This document shows, piece by piece, positions 43,543 to 52,011 of a stretch of 64,000 nt of DNA. This DNA comes from DASVEG01 sp035540495 (GTDB lineage: Bacteria > Actinomycetota > Acidimicrobiia > Acidimicrobiales > CADCTF01), in contig DATLGL010000060.1 in NCBI GenBank assembly GCA_035540495.1, positions 124,001 through 188,000 of the forward strand, read 5' to 3'. How positions within the stretch are numbered: the stretch's first letter is position 1; each line of letters opens with the position of its first letter. The position numbers and the translations under genes are program-made. The notes under the pieces were generated by a model, which made no database searches, was not told the DNA's origin, and saw nothing but the letters and a program-made list of their open reading frames with translations.

Positions 43543-44247
43543 TCAGGCCCCACTCTGCCCCAGCGCCCGGCCGCGAAACGTGTCGATGGTGGCGAACGAT
43601 TCCACGGGCTCCCGACGGAGCTTCGTCGGTTGACGCACCGGCCGGCCGAGCGCGATGACCGCAGCGACGGTGAACTCGTCGGGCACGTCGAACAACGCCT
43701 TCACCTGCGGTTCCCGGAACACGGGCATCGTCGTGATGACACCACCGAGGCCTTCCTCGCGTGCCGCGAGCAACAACGACCACGCGAACGGATACACCGA
43801 CGCTCCGCCGATGAAGGTGTACCGCCCGAGGTCCCGGTCGACGGCGGCGAGCCGGCGCAGGTCGGCCAGCAGCACGAGCACGACCGGCACCTCGTCGAAG
43901 TGCTCCGCGAAGTCTCCGAGCGGCGGTCGTTCCGACGCCAGCGCCCGTTCGATCGCCTCCCGCTCGGCGTCAGCATCGGTGACCGGCGCCCAAGGGCGAA
44001 GCCCTGCAGCGGCTTGCGCGAGATAGAGGTGCCACCCGTCCAGATAGAGGTCGCGCAGTGTGCGTCGCTTCGCGGGATCGTCGACGACGATCACCTTCCA
44101 CGCCTGCGCGTTGCCGCCGTTCGGCGCGAACCGTGCGGTGTCCAGAACGCGCTCGACGACGGCGGGGTCGACAGGCTCCGGCAGGAACTCACGGATCGAA
44201 CCGGTGGTGCGTAACGCGTCGAGCAGTTCCACGCCGTCAGTCAACAC
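43543..44247 (-). CDS. Nitroreductase family protein
   Basis: A 234-residue flavoenzyme-like protein from GTG 44247, 10 bases after the ABC-F stop. TTGSIREFLPEPVD near 13 and ARFAPNGGNAQAWKVIVV near 38 bind FMN in this family, and EEGLGGVITTMP near 160 follows. It probably uses NAD(P)H and FMN to reduce nitro, quinone or related groups; the substrate is unknown. Confidence 0.85.
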   Translation of the reverse strand: MLTDGVELLDALRTTGSIREFLPEPVDPAVVERVLDTARFAPNGGNAQAWKVIVVDDPAKRRTLRDLYLDGWHLYLAQAAAGLRPWAPVTDADAEREAIERALASERPPLGDFAEHFDEVPVVLVLLADLRRLAAVDRDLGRYTFIGGASVYPFAWSLLLAAREEGLGGVITTMPVFREPQVKALFDVPDEFTVAAVIALGRPVRQPTKLRREPVESFATIDTFRGRALGQSGA

Positions 44248-44257
44248 CGAGTCGCGG

Positions 44258-46018
44258 TCAGGTCTCCTCCGCCAGCTCCAACCATCGATCCTCTGCCTCC
44301 GCGAGCCGCTGCTGGACGTCCGCGAGCAGGTGCCCGATGCGCGCCAGCTCCTCGTGGTCTCCTCCTGCCGCTGCCAGCATCTCCGAAAGCTCCACCTGTT
44401 GGCGTTCGAGCTCCGCGATCTCCCGCTCGGCTTGTCGGACGAGACGCGCGAGCGTGCTCGTCGACCGCCCCGGAGGCGACGCGCCGGCCGCGGGAGGCGC
44501 TGCACGCGAAGCGCCACGACTGCTCCGTGACGCCTCTCCGCCGCCGCCGCTGTTGTCACGCGACGGCGCCCGCAGGCGCCTCTCGGCTTCCCAGGACGCG
44601 TATCCGCCGGGCGCGCGAGCGGCGCGTCCAGTGCCGTCGAGGACCAACGCGTCCTCCACCACCCGCTCGAGGAACGCCCGGTCGTGCGACACGACGATCA
44701 ACGCGCCTGGCCATTCTTCGAGGAAGTCCTCGAGCACGCGCAGCGTGTCGAGGTCGAGGTCGTTCGTCGGCTCGTCGAGCAGCAGGACGTTGGGGCGCTC
44801 GCTCAGGACGAGGAGCAGCTGCAACCTTCGCCGTTCGCCACCCGAGAGCGTCCCGATGGGCGCCCACTGGGAATCGCGATCGAACCAGACCCGCTCGAGG
44901 AGCAACGTCTCCTCGACGTTCGCCTGCCTCGTCGGGCCCGCCACGGCGTCGCGCACGCGCATCGCGGGGTCGAGGTCGCCCCCCGTCTGGTCGTAGTACC
45001 CGAGGCGGACGGTGGGCCCGTGCTCGACTCGGCCCTCGGCCGGCACTCGCCGGCCCGAGACGATGTCGAGGAGCGTCGTCTTCCCCGTCCCGTTCGCACC
45101 CACGATGCCGAGCCGTTCCCGGTTGTCGATCGCGAGGTCGACGCCGGAGAACAAGGTCGGCCCGCCGTCGAAGCGATGGCCGACGCCATGCAGCTCGACG
45201 ACCTTGTCGCCGAGGCGGGGCGTGCCGAGATGGAGGTCGAGCTCGCCCGACCTCGCTGCGGCCGCGGCCCGTCCTTCCACGACGGCTGTCGCCGCCTCGA
45301 TTCGGGCACGAGGCTTCCGCGTCCGTGCCGGCGCGCCTCGCCGCAGCCACGCCAGCTCCTTGCGCGCGAGGTTCCGCCGGGTCGACTCCGCGGCGGCCGC
45401 CTGCTCCTCGCGGCGCGCCTTGCCTTCGAGGTACGCGCCGTAGCCGCCGTCGTGCACGTGACCCTCTCCACGGTCGAGCTCGAGCACCCGCGTCGTGACG
45501 CGATCGAGGACGTGACGGTCGTGCGTCACCAGCACGAGGCCTCCGCGGTGACGGGCCAGCCGCTCCTCCAGCCACGCGATCGCGTCGATGTCGAGGTGGT
45601 TGGTGGGCTCGTCGAGGATCAACAGGTCGCTCTCTTCGACGAGCAGGCGCGCCAGAGCGACGCGTTTGAGCTGCCCGCCGGACAGGTTCGCGAGATCGGC
45701 ACCCGCCAGTGGACCCATCCCGAGGTGCTCGATCACCGCCGCCGCCTCCCACCCGTCACCGACGGCACCCCGAACGGTCCCAGGCGGCAACTCCGGTCGT
45801 TGTCCGAGGAAGCCGATCCGAACACCTCGGCCTCTGCGCACCACGCCCTCTTCGGGCTCGAGCTCACCAGCCACGACGCGCAGCAGCGTCGACTTGCCTG
45901 TGCCGTTGATCCCCACGACGCCGAGACGATCGCCGGACGACAACGTCAGCGACAGACGCTGGAAAAGCGGACGTCCCGGCCGGCTGGTGCCGACGCTCGC
46001 GAGGTCGACGAGGATCAC
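44258..46018 (-). CDS. ABC-F family ATPase (Uup-like)
   Basis: A 586-residue soluble protein with two ABC domains and no membrane segment. Domain 1 has GVVGINGTGKSTLLRVV near 34, LSGGQLKRVALA near 112 and LLILDEPTNHLDID near 132. Domain 2 has GIVGANGTGKTTLLDIV near 300, LSGGERRRLQLLL near 395 and VLLLDEPTNDLDLD near 417. A Gly/Ser linker and a C-terminal coiled coil (residues about 520-586) match Uup, which acts on ribosomes or DNA structures. Naming it more precisely would need comparison. Confidence 0.9.
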   Translation of the reverse strand: MILVDLASVGTSRPGRPLFQRLSLTLSSGDRLGVVGINGTGKSTLLRVVAGELEPEEGVVRRGRGVRIGFLGQRPELPPGTVRGAVGDGWEAAAVIEHLGMGPLAGADLANLSGGQLKRVALARLLVEESDLLILDEPTNHLDIDAIAWLEERLARHRGGLVLVTHDRHVLDRVTTRVLELDRGEGHVHDGGYGAYLEGKARREEQAAAAESTRRNLARKELAWLRRGAPARTRKPRARIEAATAVVEGRAAAAARSGELDLHLGTPRLGDKVVELHGVGHRFDGGPTLFSGVDLAIDNRERLGIVGANGTGKTTLLDIVSGRRVPAEGRVEHGPTVRLGYYDQTGGDLDPAMRVRDAVAGPTRQANVEETLLLERVWFDRDSQWAPIGTLSGGERRRLQLLLVLSERPNVLLLDEPTNDLDLDTLRVLEDFLEEWPGALIVVSHDRAFLERVVEDALVLDGTGRAARAPGGYASWEAERRLRAPSRDNSGGGGEASRSSRGASRAAPPAAGASPPGRSTSTLARLVRQAEREIAELERQQVELSEMLAAAGGDHEELARIGHLLADVQQRLAEAEDRWLELAEET

Positions 46019-46101
46019 GAGCCGACCCTACGGGCGTCGGTGGGGCAGGTCGGACGGTGTGCCTCACACATCGCCGGCCGCTACCTGGGGATGATGGGCG
46101 G

Positions 46102-47043
46102 ATGGCAGGTGGACTGGTCGGACTTCTCGACGACGTCGCGGCGCTCGCGAAGCTCGCGGCGGCGTCGATCGACGACGTCGGCATGGGCGCGGCGAGGGCG
46201 AGTGCGAAAGCGGCGGGAGTCGTCGTCGACGACACCGCGGTGACACCGACGTACGTCCGTGGCCTCGCCGCCGAGCGCGAGCTGCCGATCGTCGGGCGGA
46301 TCGCCAAGGGATCGCTCAGGAACAAGCTCCTCTTCATCCTCCCGGCCGCGCTGGCCCTCAGCGCCATCGCACCGGCGCTGGTGGAGGTCATCCTCATGGC
46401 AGGCGGCGCGTTCCTCTGCTACGAGGGCGCGCACAAGCTGGTGCAGGCCCTGCGCGGCGACGGCTCCGGCCACGCCGTCCCGTCACCGATGCTGGGTCCC
46501 GATGCCGAGCAGGCCACCGTTCGTGGGGCGATACGCACCGACTTCATCCTCTCCGGCGAGATCATGGTGATCGCCCTCAAGGACGTCATCGACGAGCCGC
46601 TCGCGACACGCGCGGTGATCCTCGTGGTCGTCGCGGTGCTGATCACCGTCGTCGTGTACGGCGTCGTCGCGGGGATCGTGAAGATGGACGACGTCGGTCT
46701 CGCCCTCACGCGGCGTTCCGAACCCCGCGCTCAGCAGTTCGGGCGGTTCCTCGTGCGCGCGATGCCGGTCGTCCTCAGGTGGCTGTCGACGATCGGGGTG
46801 GCGGCGATGCTCTGGGTCGGAGGCCACATCCTGCTCGTCGGTGCTGACGAGCTCGGCTGGCACGCGCCGTACGACCTCGTCCACCACGCAGAGGAGCTCG
46901 TGCACGACCTGCCCGGCGCAGGGGTGCTGGAGTGGTTGGTGAACACCGCCGCCTCCGCAGCCGTGGGGCTCGTCGTCGGGCTGGTGGTGTCCGCGATCTA
47001 CGACCGCCTCCCGAAGCGGAAGGCGGCGGCGGCGCACCACTGA
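46102..47043 (+). CDS. DUF808 family membrane protein
   Basis: A 313-residue protein starting MAGGLVGLLDDVAALAKLAAASIDDV, the DUF808 (YedI) signature, with several hydrophobic segments, including LLFILPAALALSAIAPALV near 85 and VILVVVAVLITVVVYGVVAG near 175. Function is not established for the family. It is followed 9 bases later by the end of tRNA-Arg on the other strand. Confidence 0.9.
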   Translation: MAGGLVGLLDDVAALAKLAAASIDDVGMGAARASAKAAGVVVDDTAVTPTYVRGLAAERELPIVGRIAKGSLRNKLLFILPAALALSAIAPALVEVILMAGGAFLCYEGAHKLVQALRGDGSGHAVPSPMLGPDAEQATVRGAIRTDFILSGEIMVIALKDVIDEPLATRAVILVVVAVLITVVVYGVVAGIVKMDDVGLALTRRSEPRAQQFGRFLVRAMPVVLRWLSTIGVAAMLWVGGHILLVGADELGWHAPYDLVHHAEELVHDLPGAGVLEWLVNTAASAAVGLVVGLVVSAIYDRLPKRKAAAAHH

Positions 47044-47052
47044 TCGGTTTTG

Positions 47053-47126
47053 CGCCCCCGGCAGGACTCGAACCTGCGACCTGCGGATTAGAAGTCCGAC
47101 GCTCTATCCAGCTGAGCTACAGGGGC
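47053..47126 (-). tRNA. tRNA-Arg (anticodon TCT)
   Basis: On the minus strand the acceptor GCCCCTG pairs with CGGGGGC (one G-U), the anticodon loop CTTCTAA gives TCT, and the T-arm is GCAGGTTCGAGTCCTGC. The first pair of the anticodon stem is a mismatch (T opposite C); otherwise the cloverleaf is complete. Confidence 0.93.
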
Positions 47127-47135
47127 ATCTGAGGG

Positions 47136-47645
47136 TCAGGATACGGACGGTTTCGCCAGGTCCTCGACGATCTCCGCCATGTCGAGCTTCGTGAAGGCGT
47201 CGGTTACCACGAGGACCTTCATCGACCTGGTGCCGCCTCCGACGACGACCTTCGGCTGATCCATCACCCGCGCGTCGACCCAGATCGGGAGGTCGGGGGG
47301 CAGCGCGAACGGCGTGACGCCGCCGATGACCATCCCCGTGAGGTCGCTCGTCTCGTCGGCCGTCGCGAACGACGCCTTGTTCACCCCGAGACGGCGGCGG
47401 ACGGTGCCGTTGACGTCGAGCCGCGTCGTGGCGAGAACGAGGCACGCGGCGAACTGCTTCGGCTCCTTCTTCGATGCGACCACGATGGCGTTCGCCGAGA
47501 TCGCGGGATCGATCCCGTAGCGCTCGCAGAACGCTGCGGTGTCGGCGAACGCCGGATCGCACTCGAGTACCTCGAAGTCGGCGCCCGTCGCGGCGAGCGC
47601 GGCCACGACGCGCTGCTCGAGAGGATCGTCGCGATCGAGAGCCAC
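47136..47645 (-). CDS. YbaK/ProX-type aminoacyl-tRNA deacylase
   Basis: About 169 residues from GTG 47645, 10 bases after the fahA stop. ISANAIVVASKKEPKQFAAC near 50, RRLGVNKASFATADE near 86 and TGMVIGGVTPFALP near 106 are typical of the YbaK/EbsC trans-editing fold, in which the Lys in the VNKASFA segment is catalytic. The family removes wrongly attached amino acids from tRNA, for example Cys or Ala from tRNA-Pro. It ends a chained operon with fumarylacetoacetase; no functional link to that enzyme is evident. Confidence 0.88.
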   Translation of the reverse strand: MALDRDDPLEQRVVAALAATGADFEVLECDPAFADTAAFCERYGIDPAISANAIVVASKKEPKQFAACLVLATTRLDVNGTVRRRLGVNKASFATADETSDLTGMVIGGVTPFALPPDLPIWVDARVMDQPKVVVGGGTRSMKVLVVTDAFTKLDMAEIVEDLAKPSVS

Positions 47646-47655
47646 GATCGTGACG

Positions 47656-48879
47656 CTATCGAGCGGGCAGGACCTCGCCGACGACCTCTCCGAAGCCGAC
47701 CCGGGTCGAGCCCTCGCCACACCAGCCGGTGATCGTGACGACGTCGCCGTCGTCGAGGAACCCGCGCGTCGATCCGTCGTCGAGGGTGATGGGCTCGGCT
47801 GCCCGCTTGGTCAGCTCGATGAGGCTTCCCTGGGTCCCCTGCTCCGAGCCGGAGACGGTGCCCGATGCGTACAGGTCACCGGGCGTGACGACGCTGCCGT
47901 TCACCGTCATGTGCGCGAGCTGCTGGGCCATCGTCCAATACATGTCAGCGAAGTTCGTCGCGGACACCGTGGTGCCGTTGATGTCCACTCGGAGTCGCAT
48001 GTCGATGCCGCGGCGTCGCGACTCGCGCAGGTAGTCGAGTGGCACAGGTTCCTGAGCTGGCGCCGGAACCCGGAACGCGTCGAGGGCCTCGAGCGGCACG
48101 ACCCACGGCGAGATCGACGTGGCGAACGACTTGGAGAGGAACGGGCCGAGCGGCTGGTACTCCCAGGCCTGGATGTCGCGAGCGCTCCAGTCGTTCACGA
48201 GCACGAGGCCGTAGATGTGTTCCTCCGCCTCGTCGACGGCGATCGGTGCGCCGAGCTCCGTCGGGCGACCGCCCGTCACGAATCCGACCTCGAGCTCGAA
48301 GTCGAGCATCCGGGTCGCTCCGAGGAACGGCGGCTCGTCCGGGCTCGGGCGCAGCTGCCCGCGCGGGCGGCGGATCGGCGTGCCGCTGACGACGACCGTC
48401 GACGCACGTCCGTGGTAGCCGACCGGGAGGTGGCGCCAGTTCGGCAACAGCGGCTCCTGCCCCGGCCGCATCAGACGACCGAGGTTCGTGGCGTGCTCGA
48501 TCGAGCTGTAGAAGTCGACGTAGTCACGCACCACGAACGGCAGCAGCATCCGAACGTCGCGGCGGTCCACCAGCGCGGCTCGTGCCCGATCGACAGCGCG
48601 TCCGTCGGTCGTCGTGAGCAGCTCCTGCAACGAGGCGCGCAACGACCGCCACCTCTTGCGGTCGAGCGCCAACAACCCGCCGACCGATGGCAGCGACGCC
48701 GCCGCGACGACGTCCGCGGGCAGGAGATCGGCCGCGCCGATCATCGCGAGGTCGAGCACGAAGTCGCCGATCGGCACGCCCACCGAAGCTGCGCCGTCGG
48801 AGCGTGCGAACACGCCGTACGGCAAGCCCTCCAGCGTGAACGGGGAGCCGTCGGCGACGTCGACCCAGGTGTCGGTCAC
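47656..48879 (-). CDS. fahA: Fumarylacetoacetase
   Basis: A 407-residue enzyme that hydrolyses fumarylacetoacetate in the last step of tyrosine/homogentisate breakdown. RDYVDFYSSIEHATNLGRL near 122 carries metal ligands and the catalytic His region, PVGYHGRASTVVVSGTPIRRP near 155, MLDFELEVGFV near 195, and VNDWSARDIQAWEYQPLGPF near 235 are all standard. The start GTG overlaps the stop of the upstream gene by 4 bases. hmgA, maiA and hpd are not in the window. Confidence 0.95.
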   Translation of the reverse strand: MTDTWVDVADGSPFTLEGLPYGVFARSDGAASVGVPIGDFVLDLAMIGAADLLPADVVAAASLPSVGGLLALDRKRWRSLRASLQELLTTTDGRAVDRARAALVDRRDVRMLLPFVVRDYVDFYSSIEHATNLGRLMRPGQEPLLPNWRHLPVGYHGRASTVVVSGTPIRRPRGQLRPSPDEPPFLGATRMLDFELEVGFVTGGRPTELGAPIAVDEAEEHIYGLVLVNDWSARDIQAWEYQPLGPFLSKSFATSISPWVVPLEALDAFRVPAPAQEPVPLDYLRESRRRGIDMRLRVDINGTTVSATNFADMYWTMAQQLAHMTVNGSVVTPGDLYASGTVSGSEQGTQGSLIELTKRAAEPITLDDGSTRGFLDDGDVVTITGWCGEGSTRVGFGEVVGEVLPAR

Positions 48880-49775
48880 GGCACGGGCAGCAGGTGGAGA
48901 GCGACCAGATCCTCCACCGGTTCGCGGAAGCTGCACGTGCCGATCGCGGTGAGCAGCTCCATCCGGGCGGCCTTCACGTCGTCGACCGAGAGCCGATGGT
49001 CGTGCCAGCGCAGCGCATCAGGTTCGAACACGAACGCCTCCGCATCGTCGTCGGTGAGCGCCTCGGCTATCTCCGTCACCTCGGCGGCAACCGAGCGAGC
49101 GAGGGCAGCGGCGACGAGCAGGTTCACGAAGCCATGCGAGAGCACCCCGGTGTCGGGATCCGGGTGCCGGAACGGATGGTGGAGCCCGGCCGTCGCCTTC
49201 ACCGGAACCCGGTGCTCGCCGGCCGCCGCGAGCATGGCTGCCAAGACCGCAGGCGACGGATACGCAGTGGCGTCTGCGCCGCCGCAGCGGATCTTCAGCC
49301 CGGCGTGGCCGCCCTCCATCGCGGCGATCGCGTCGGCGATGTTCTCCATCGGGAAGTCCGCCCACGGCAACTCGACGAACGGCCGTTCCGCGCCCACGGA
49401 CGCCGCCAGCGAGGCGACGTCGTCGGCTCGCGCTGCGACCTCCGCATCGTTCAACAGCATCTCGACGCTCTCGGCGCGCCACCCGTGCTCGTCGATCGTC
49501 GATGCGAGGCGTTCGACGTCGACAGGAGCGTCGACGACGAGAGCGAGTCGAAGGCGGTCACCGAACCGCGCCGCCGATCTGGCCAGCTCCTCGACCCGGG
49601 ATGTCGCCACGACGAACCGCGCGAGCATCCATCGGTATCCGCCGTCCTGCGCGATGCGATGCGCGGCGAGCGCTTCGTCCATCGGCAGCGACGCAGGCGG
49701 GAACAGGCCGGCGTCGTCGAAGAGGTCGGCGAACATCGCACCGGCCAGCGGCGTCGCCGGTGCGGGCGAGGTCAC
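48876..49775 (-). CDS. Uncharacterised TIM-barrel-like protein linked to fahA
   Basis: A 299-residue protein from GTG 49775, overlapped by 4 bases at both ends with fahA and the DinB gene. GLKIRCGGADATAYPSPAVL near 163 and HRVPVKATAGLHHPFRH near 194 look like strands and loops of a TIM barrel. The lysine in VKATAGLHH is placed as a Schiff-base or phosphate-binding residue might be. I know of no assigned activity. Tight coupling with fumarylacetoacetase suggests a role in aromatic breakdown; that is inference. Confidence 0.7.
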   Translation of the reverse strand: MTSPAPATPLAGAMFADLFDDAGLFPPASLPMDEALAAHRIAQDGGYRWMLARFVVATSRVEELARSAARFGDRLRLALVVDAPVDVERLASTIDEHGWRAESVEMLLNDAEVAARADDVASLAASVGAERPFVELPWADFPMENIADAIAAMEGGHAGLKIRCGGADATAYPSPAVLAAMLAAAGEHRVPVKATAGLHHPFRHPDPDTGVLSHGFVNLLVAAALARSVAAEVTEIAEALTDDDAEAFVFEPDALRWHDHRLSVDDVKAARMELLTAIGTCSFREPVEDLVALHLLPVP

Positions 49776-50308
49776 GACCGGCCTCTGACCTGACCGAGCA
49801 CCTTCTCGACGTCGCGGAGGTGGTGGCTCCCTTCGTGGACCGCGTTGCGCATCGTGATCAGCAAGTCGCGCTCGCCCCACGGGAACTGCGCGGTGCGATG
49901 CCACTCCGCGGAGGCGACCTTGTCGAGCTCGTCGGCCAGGGAAGTGGCGGCCGTCGTCAGGTGGGCGATGGCCGCCTCGATCGAACCTCCGCCTCTGGAG
50001 ATCGCGTCGAAGTGCCCCTCTTGGGGCGCATCGAGCGTCGGGTCGTCCTTCGTCCGCATCTCACGGACGAACGTCGCATGGGCCGACAGGATGTCGACGA
50101 CGTGCGCGGTGTACTCGAGCGCCGACCACACGTCGGGCTGCGGTCTGCGGCGAACGATGCCCTCGTCGGACTCGTCCTCCATCGCGGCAGCAAGAGCGCT
50201 GCGGTACCGCCGCGGGAACGTGCGGATCGCGACGACTCCGTCAAGGGGCGAGATCGTGTCGTAGTCGAGCCCGCACTCCGGACAGGTGTAGGTGCTCACG
50301 CCCGGCAT
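49772..50308 (-). CDS. DinB-like protein with N-terminal zinc-ribbon cysteines
   Basis: A 178-residue four-helix protein. YTCPECGLDY near 7 gives one CxxC pair. YTAHVVDILSAHATF near 66 and NAVHEGSHHLRDVEKVL near 153 supply the three histidines of a DinB/YfiT metal site. Such proteins include mycothiol- or bacillithiol-dependent transferases, but this one is unassigned. It is the first gene of the fahA operon. Start is ATG 50308 or the GTG four codons on. Confidence 0.8.
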   Translation of the reverse strand: MPGVSTYTCPECGLDYDTISPLDGVVAIRTFPRRYRSALAAAMEDESDEGIVRRRPQPDVWSALEYTAHVVDILSAHATFVREMRTKDDPTLDAPQEGHFDAISRGGGSIEAAIAHLTTAATSLADELDKVASAEWHRTAQFPWGERDLLITMRNAVHEGSHHLRDVEKVLGQVRGRS

Positions 50309-50373
50309 CCTGCCCCGCCGCCGGATGTCGTGCTCGGGCCACGTTCGGTCTGCGCGAGAATGAGCGCTCCCGT

Positions 50374-50448
50374 GGTGGCCGTAGCTCAGTCGGTTAGAGC
50401 GCCAGGTTGTGGCCCTGGAGGTCGGGGGTTCAAGTCCCCTCGGTCACC
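50374..50448 (+). tRNA. tRNA-His (anticodon GTG)
   Basis: The extra G at -1 pairs with the C discriminator, a hallmark of tRNA-His. The acceptor GTGGCCG pairs with CGGTCAC (one G-U), the anticodon loop is TTGTGGC giving GTG, and the T-arm is GGGGGTTCAAGTCCCC. Confidence 0.95.
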
Positions 50449-50464
50449 CTCTATGCTGTTCCAC

Positions 50465-50492
50465 TCCGGCCGCCCGTAGCGGGGCGGCCGGA
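50465..50492 (+). terminator. Hairpin between tRNA-His and tRNA-Lys
   Basis: A perfect 11-base stem (TCCGGCCGCCC with GGGCGGCCGGA) with a 6-base loop, 16 bases after tRNA-His and 3 before tRNA-Lys. It could end the tRNA-His transcript or guide processing. Confidence 0.6.
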
Positions 50493-50495
50493 TTT

Positions 50496-50567
50496 GCGCC
50501 TCTAGCTCAACGGCAGAGCAACGGACTCTTAATCCGCAGGTTCTGGGTTCGAATCCCAGGGGGCGCA
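50496..50567 (+). tRNA. tRNA-Lys (anticodon CTT)
   Basis: The acceptor GCGCCTC pairs with GGGGCGC (one G-U), the anticodon stem is CGGA/TCCG with loop CTCTTAA giving CTT, and the T-arm is CTGGGTTCGAATCCCAG. It is 72 bases long, with discriminator A. Confidence 0.95.
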
Positions 50568-50696
50568 CACTCGCTTCCCGTCCTGGCATGTCGAGTGCCG
50601 GATGATCCCGCGCCGATCTCACACAACGGTGCGGCTGTTACGGAACTGGTACCCCGACGCTGCCGGTGCGTGACGCGACCGCGGGAGCCTGGTGCC

Positions 50697-50819
50697 ATGC
50701 GACGACCAGGTACTCCGGACAACGTCGATCGTCGCGACCTCCTTCTGTTCGCCGCCGTGGTCGTCGGGACGCTGCTGCTGTTCGGGTACCTGGTCGTCGA
50801 TCTCGTTCAGATGATGTGA
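50697..50819 (+). CDS. Small single-helix membrane protein
   Basis: A 40-residue candidate: MRRPGTPDNVDRRD followed by a hydrophobic helix (LLLFAAVVVGTLLLFGYLVV) and a short tail. A GGGAG stretch lies about 10 bases upstream of the ATG. Too short for a family call; it is supported only by its membrane-helix pattern and the ribosome-binding site. Confidence 0.4.
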   Translation: MRRPGTPDNVDRRDLLLFAAVVVGTLLLFGYLVVDLVQMM

Positions 50820-50825
50820 CGAAGA

Positions 50826-51110
50826 TCAGGACGAGCGGTTGACGAGCTTGAAGAACGTCGAGTCCTCGCCGCTCGCCTTCTCCTCCTGGTAGAGGAACGC
50901 AAGGCCGTTGTCTTCGAAGGCCTCGAACCAGTCGTCCCAGCTGACGTGCTCGAGCTGGTCTTCGCCGGCGCCGCCGGGGAAGTCGATCCGGAGGATCCCG
51001 AGGTCGCCGCCGTCGCCTCCGGTGTCACGGACTCGTGCCGGCTTGCCGTCGTGCTCCTCGACCCAACGACGGATCTCCTCGTGGTCGGTGGTTGTCTGCG
51101 CTGCACTCAT
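50826..51110 (-). CDS. Conserved small acidic protein (family often mislabelled as glucan-branching enzyme)
   Basis: A 94-residue protein with HEEIRRWVEEHDGKPARV near 10, GILRIDFPGG near 38 and DWFEAFEDNGLAFLYQEE near 60. This pattern (TTDHxEIRxWxEExxGxPARV) belongs to a widespread family of small proteins without a known function. The annotation 'branching enzyme' sometimes carried by this family has no support in the sequence. I chose ATG 51110, which matches the conserved start. Confidence 0.75.
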   Translation of the reverse strand: MSAAQTTTDHEEIRRWVEEHDGKPARVRDTGGDGGDLGILRIDFPGGAGEDQLEHVSWDDWFEAFEDNGLAFLYQEEKASGEDSTFFKLVNRSS

Positions 51111-51211
51111 GCCGCCGCGCCTACCCCGACCGGCACCACCGGAAGCGTGGGAGGTGTAAGCGACGCCGTTCCGCGGTAGAGGACGAACGTCGTTCAACCA
51201 AGGGAGACAAC

Positions 51212-51358
51212 GTGGGCCTCCTCGAGATCGTTCTGCTCGTCCTGCTCGTTCTGGTGTTGCTGGGCGCCTTCGGCTACGGCGGCGGCGCGTACCGCGGCCC
51301 GGGCATCGGGCTCGGCGGCATCCTGCTCATCATCCTGCTGATCCTGATCATCACCTAG
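51212..51358 (+). CDS. Small hydrophobic protein, DUF3309-like
   Basis: A 48-residue protein from GTG 51212, with GGGAG six bases upstream. Two hydrophobic helices (LEIVLLVLLVLVLLGAF and LGGILLIILLILIIT) flank a Gly-rich loop (GYGGGAYRGPGIG), as in DUF3309 proteins. Function unknown. Confidence 0.6.
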   Translation: MGLLEIVLLVLLVLVLLGAFGYGGGAYRGPGIGLGGILLIILLILIIT

Positions 51359-51360
51359 CG

Positions 51361-51843
51361 ATGAAGCGCTCCGACAGCCGCCGCAACCCGCCGATCGCGC
51401 TCGACTTCGACCCGGACGCAGCAGAGGAGAAGGCGCTGGTTCGCCTTCGCCAGGCGAGCGCTGCGGCACCCGGCCGCCTCTACGCGCTCCGAAGCGGCGG
51501 TGTGGTCCTCGAGATCGTCGCTGCGACGATCGCGGTCGCCGGCACGACGTGGTCGGCGTTGCTCCTCATGGGATCGGGTGACGTTCTCGGTAGCCCGAGA
51601 TCTGCGGTCGCCGTCGGCGTGCTCCTCGCGTCGGCGCTCGTCGCGTTGCTGGTCGCGGTGACGGGCCAGCTCCTCGTCGCACAGGCGGCGGTGGCTCGGA
51701 ACACGCGACTGATGACGTCGATCCTCGCCGAGCTCAACCACACGATCACCGCGAGCGCGTTGGCTTCGCGTCCGGCAGCGCCCGCGGTCGTCGTGACCGC
51801 GGTGCCCGAGACCGTTCCGGCAGATCTGACCAGCACGTCCTAG
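51361..51843 (+). CDS. Hypothetical membrane protein
   Basis: A 160-residue protein. The N-terminal 40 residues are charged, then two hydrophobic segments (VVLEIVAATIAVAGTTWSALLLM near 48 and VAVGVLLASALVALLVAVTG near 84), followed by an amphipathic region. It starts two bases after the stop of the DUF3309-like gene, so the two are one transcript. No domain recognised. Confidence 0.65.
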   Translation: MKRSDSRRNPPIALDFDPDAAEEKALVRLRQASAAAPGRLYALRSGGVVLEIVAATIAVAGTTWSALLLMGSGDVLGSPRSAVAVGVLLASALVALLVAVTGQLLVAQAAVARNTRLMTSILAELNHTITASALASRPAAPAVVVTAVPETVPADLTSTS

Positions 51844-52011
51844 TCGCGCCGGCGCCCGGCGGGTCGCGATGCGACACGCTGGTCGTCGATGCTCAGCCCG
51901 CCGCACGGGTTCGGTGACGACGAGAGGAGCCGCTTCCTGCGTCGCCGCCCGCCCGACGAGACGCTCCAGTGATCGCCCCGGGCGCTCGCGGACCTCGGCT
52001 CGTAAGCGCGA

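Noticed and set aside
46932..47132. Plus-strand frame ending PPAGLEPATCGLEVRRSIQLSYRG
   Set aside because: The end is the antisense of tRNA-Arg and the beginning shadows the DUF808 gene.
50386..50622. Minus-strand frame across tRNA-His and tRNA-Lys
   Set aside because: It reads through two tRNA genes and a hairpin; the protein-like segments (GDLNPRPPGPQPGALTD and similar) are tRNA artefacts.
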